DNA of 6,184 nucleotides from DATKZH01 sp964475955. GTDB lineage: Bacteria > Planctomycetota > Planctomycetia > Pirellulales > Thermoguttaceae. Shown one piece after another: positions 6,015 through 6,184 of this stretch (position 1 is its first letter; each line of letters opens with the position of its first letter). The notes below the pieces were generated by a model. It did not search any database, was not told where the DNA came from, and worked only from the letters and a program-made list of their open reading frames with translations. Position numbers and translations under genes: made by a program. The stretch lies in the NCBI GenBank assembly GCA_964475955.1, contig CAYYZY010000299.1, positions 1-6,184 on the forward strand, given 5' to 3'.

Positions 6015-6082
6015 GACGGAATGGCATTCCATCCTACGTGCATCCGCGCACGGGGCGCACATCCGACGGAGGAACATCCTAC
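6015..6082 (-). repeat. Two direct REP-like copies beginning with GTAG
   Basis: On the plus strand, copy A (6015-6037) and copy B (6065-6082) both begin GACGGA and end ATCCTAC. On the minus strand each therefore starts GTAGGAT and ends TCCGTC. Copy A contains the inverted repeat GGAATG (6018-6023) and CATTCC (6025-6030) around a single base, extended by a further GA/TC pairing outside one mismatch. Copy B keeps the ends but has lost most of the hairpin. A GTAG tetranucleotide followed by a short imperfect palindrome is the known layout of bacterial REP sequences mobilised by RAYT (TnpA-REP) transposases. No such transposase is present in the window, so the assignment to that class is an inference. 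Confidence 0.5.
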
Positions 6083-6124
6083 CCCACCGGCGCCTCGCAT
6101 GACAGGGCTGCCCAAAGGCCGGCG

Positions 6125-6184
6125 CTACGCCTCGACCCAGTTGCCTTCGAGGAGGACGTCGTCGGCGTAGGCGGGGTCGACGTC
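6125..6184 (-). CDS. C-terminal end of an unidentified protein (partial)
   Basis: Reading the minus strand inward from the window edge gives 19 codons and then a TAG stop at 6127-6125. The encoded tail is DVDPAYADDVLLEGNWVEA. All but one of these codons end in G or C, which matches the two complete genes here and favours real coding. The rest of the gene lies outside the window, so its start, length and family cannot be judged, and I do not recognise the tail. The other two minus-strand frames are also open over these 60 bases, as expected at this GC content, so the call rests on codon bias and on co-orientation with the neighbours. A spacer of about 270 bases with repeats separates it from the next gene, so it is probably not tightly co-transcribed with it. 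Confidence 0.6.
   Translation of the reverse strand, partial: DVDPAYADDVLLEGNWVEA

Larger units (their letters stand above)
5855..6124. other. Intergenic spacer with REP-like repeats
   Basis: This spacer lies between the partial gene and the large exported protein. No convincing small gene is seen. The reading frame of the large protein stays open upstream as far as 6115, but the upstream translation is rich in Arg, Gly and Ser and contains no domain-like sequence, so I treat it as non-coding. Two related repeats starting with GTAG on the minus strand occupy 6015-6082. No hairpin followed by a T-run, and therefore no classical terminator, was found after the partial gene. Confidence 0.6.

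Noticed and set aside
2358..6077. A second minus-strand frame of 1239 codons overlapping the large gene
   Set aside because: The product is an Arg/Pro/Ala/Gly-rich shadow without a signal peptide or motifs. The chosen frame has a signal peptide and a balanced composition with many aromatic residues.

Overview
The window is very GC-rich, with strong G/C bias at third codon positions. It carries two complete genes and one C-terminal gene fragment, all on the minus strand, separated by spacers full of short palindromic repeats. The best guess for the source is a planctomycete (Pirellulales-like). The reasons are an adenylosuccinate lyase of the long, human-like type, a very large exported glycosidase-like protein, weak or absent Shine-Dalgarno sequences, and several families of short intergenic palindromes. 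This assignment is an inference from composition and gene type; there is no rRNA or other marker here.

Layout in the direction of transcription, from high to low coordinates. (1) Positions 6184-6125 hold the last 19 codons of an unidentified gene. (2) Positions 6124-5855 are a spacer with two REP-like copies that begin with GTAG on the minus strand. (3) Positions 5854-2375 encode a protein of about 1159 residues with a signal peptide, several beta-sandwich domains, a glycosidase-like (beta/alpha)8 barrel and a C-terminal beta-domain; its substrate is unknown. (4) Positions 2374-2152 are a 223-base spacer, most of it occupied by three palindromic repeats. One is a REPIN-like inverted pair whose two arms differ by a compensated base pair. 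(5) Positions 2151-721 encode PurB, which acts in purine synthesis. (6) Positions 720-1 show no convincing gene. They hold two strong hairpins, a long imperfect fold-back, a pair of alternative hairpins and a G-rich 21-base tandem repeat.

The two complete genes have no obvious shared pathway: one is an exported carbohydrate-active-type enzyme and the other a cytoplasmic housekeeping enzyme. The hairpin-filled spacer between them makes a single functional operon doubtful. The most unusual content is non-coding: at least three palindromic repeat families, two of them showing base changes that preserve pairing.
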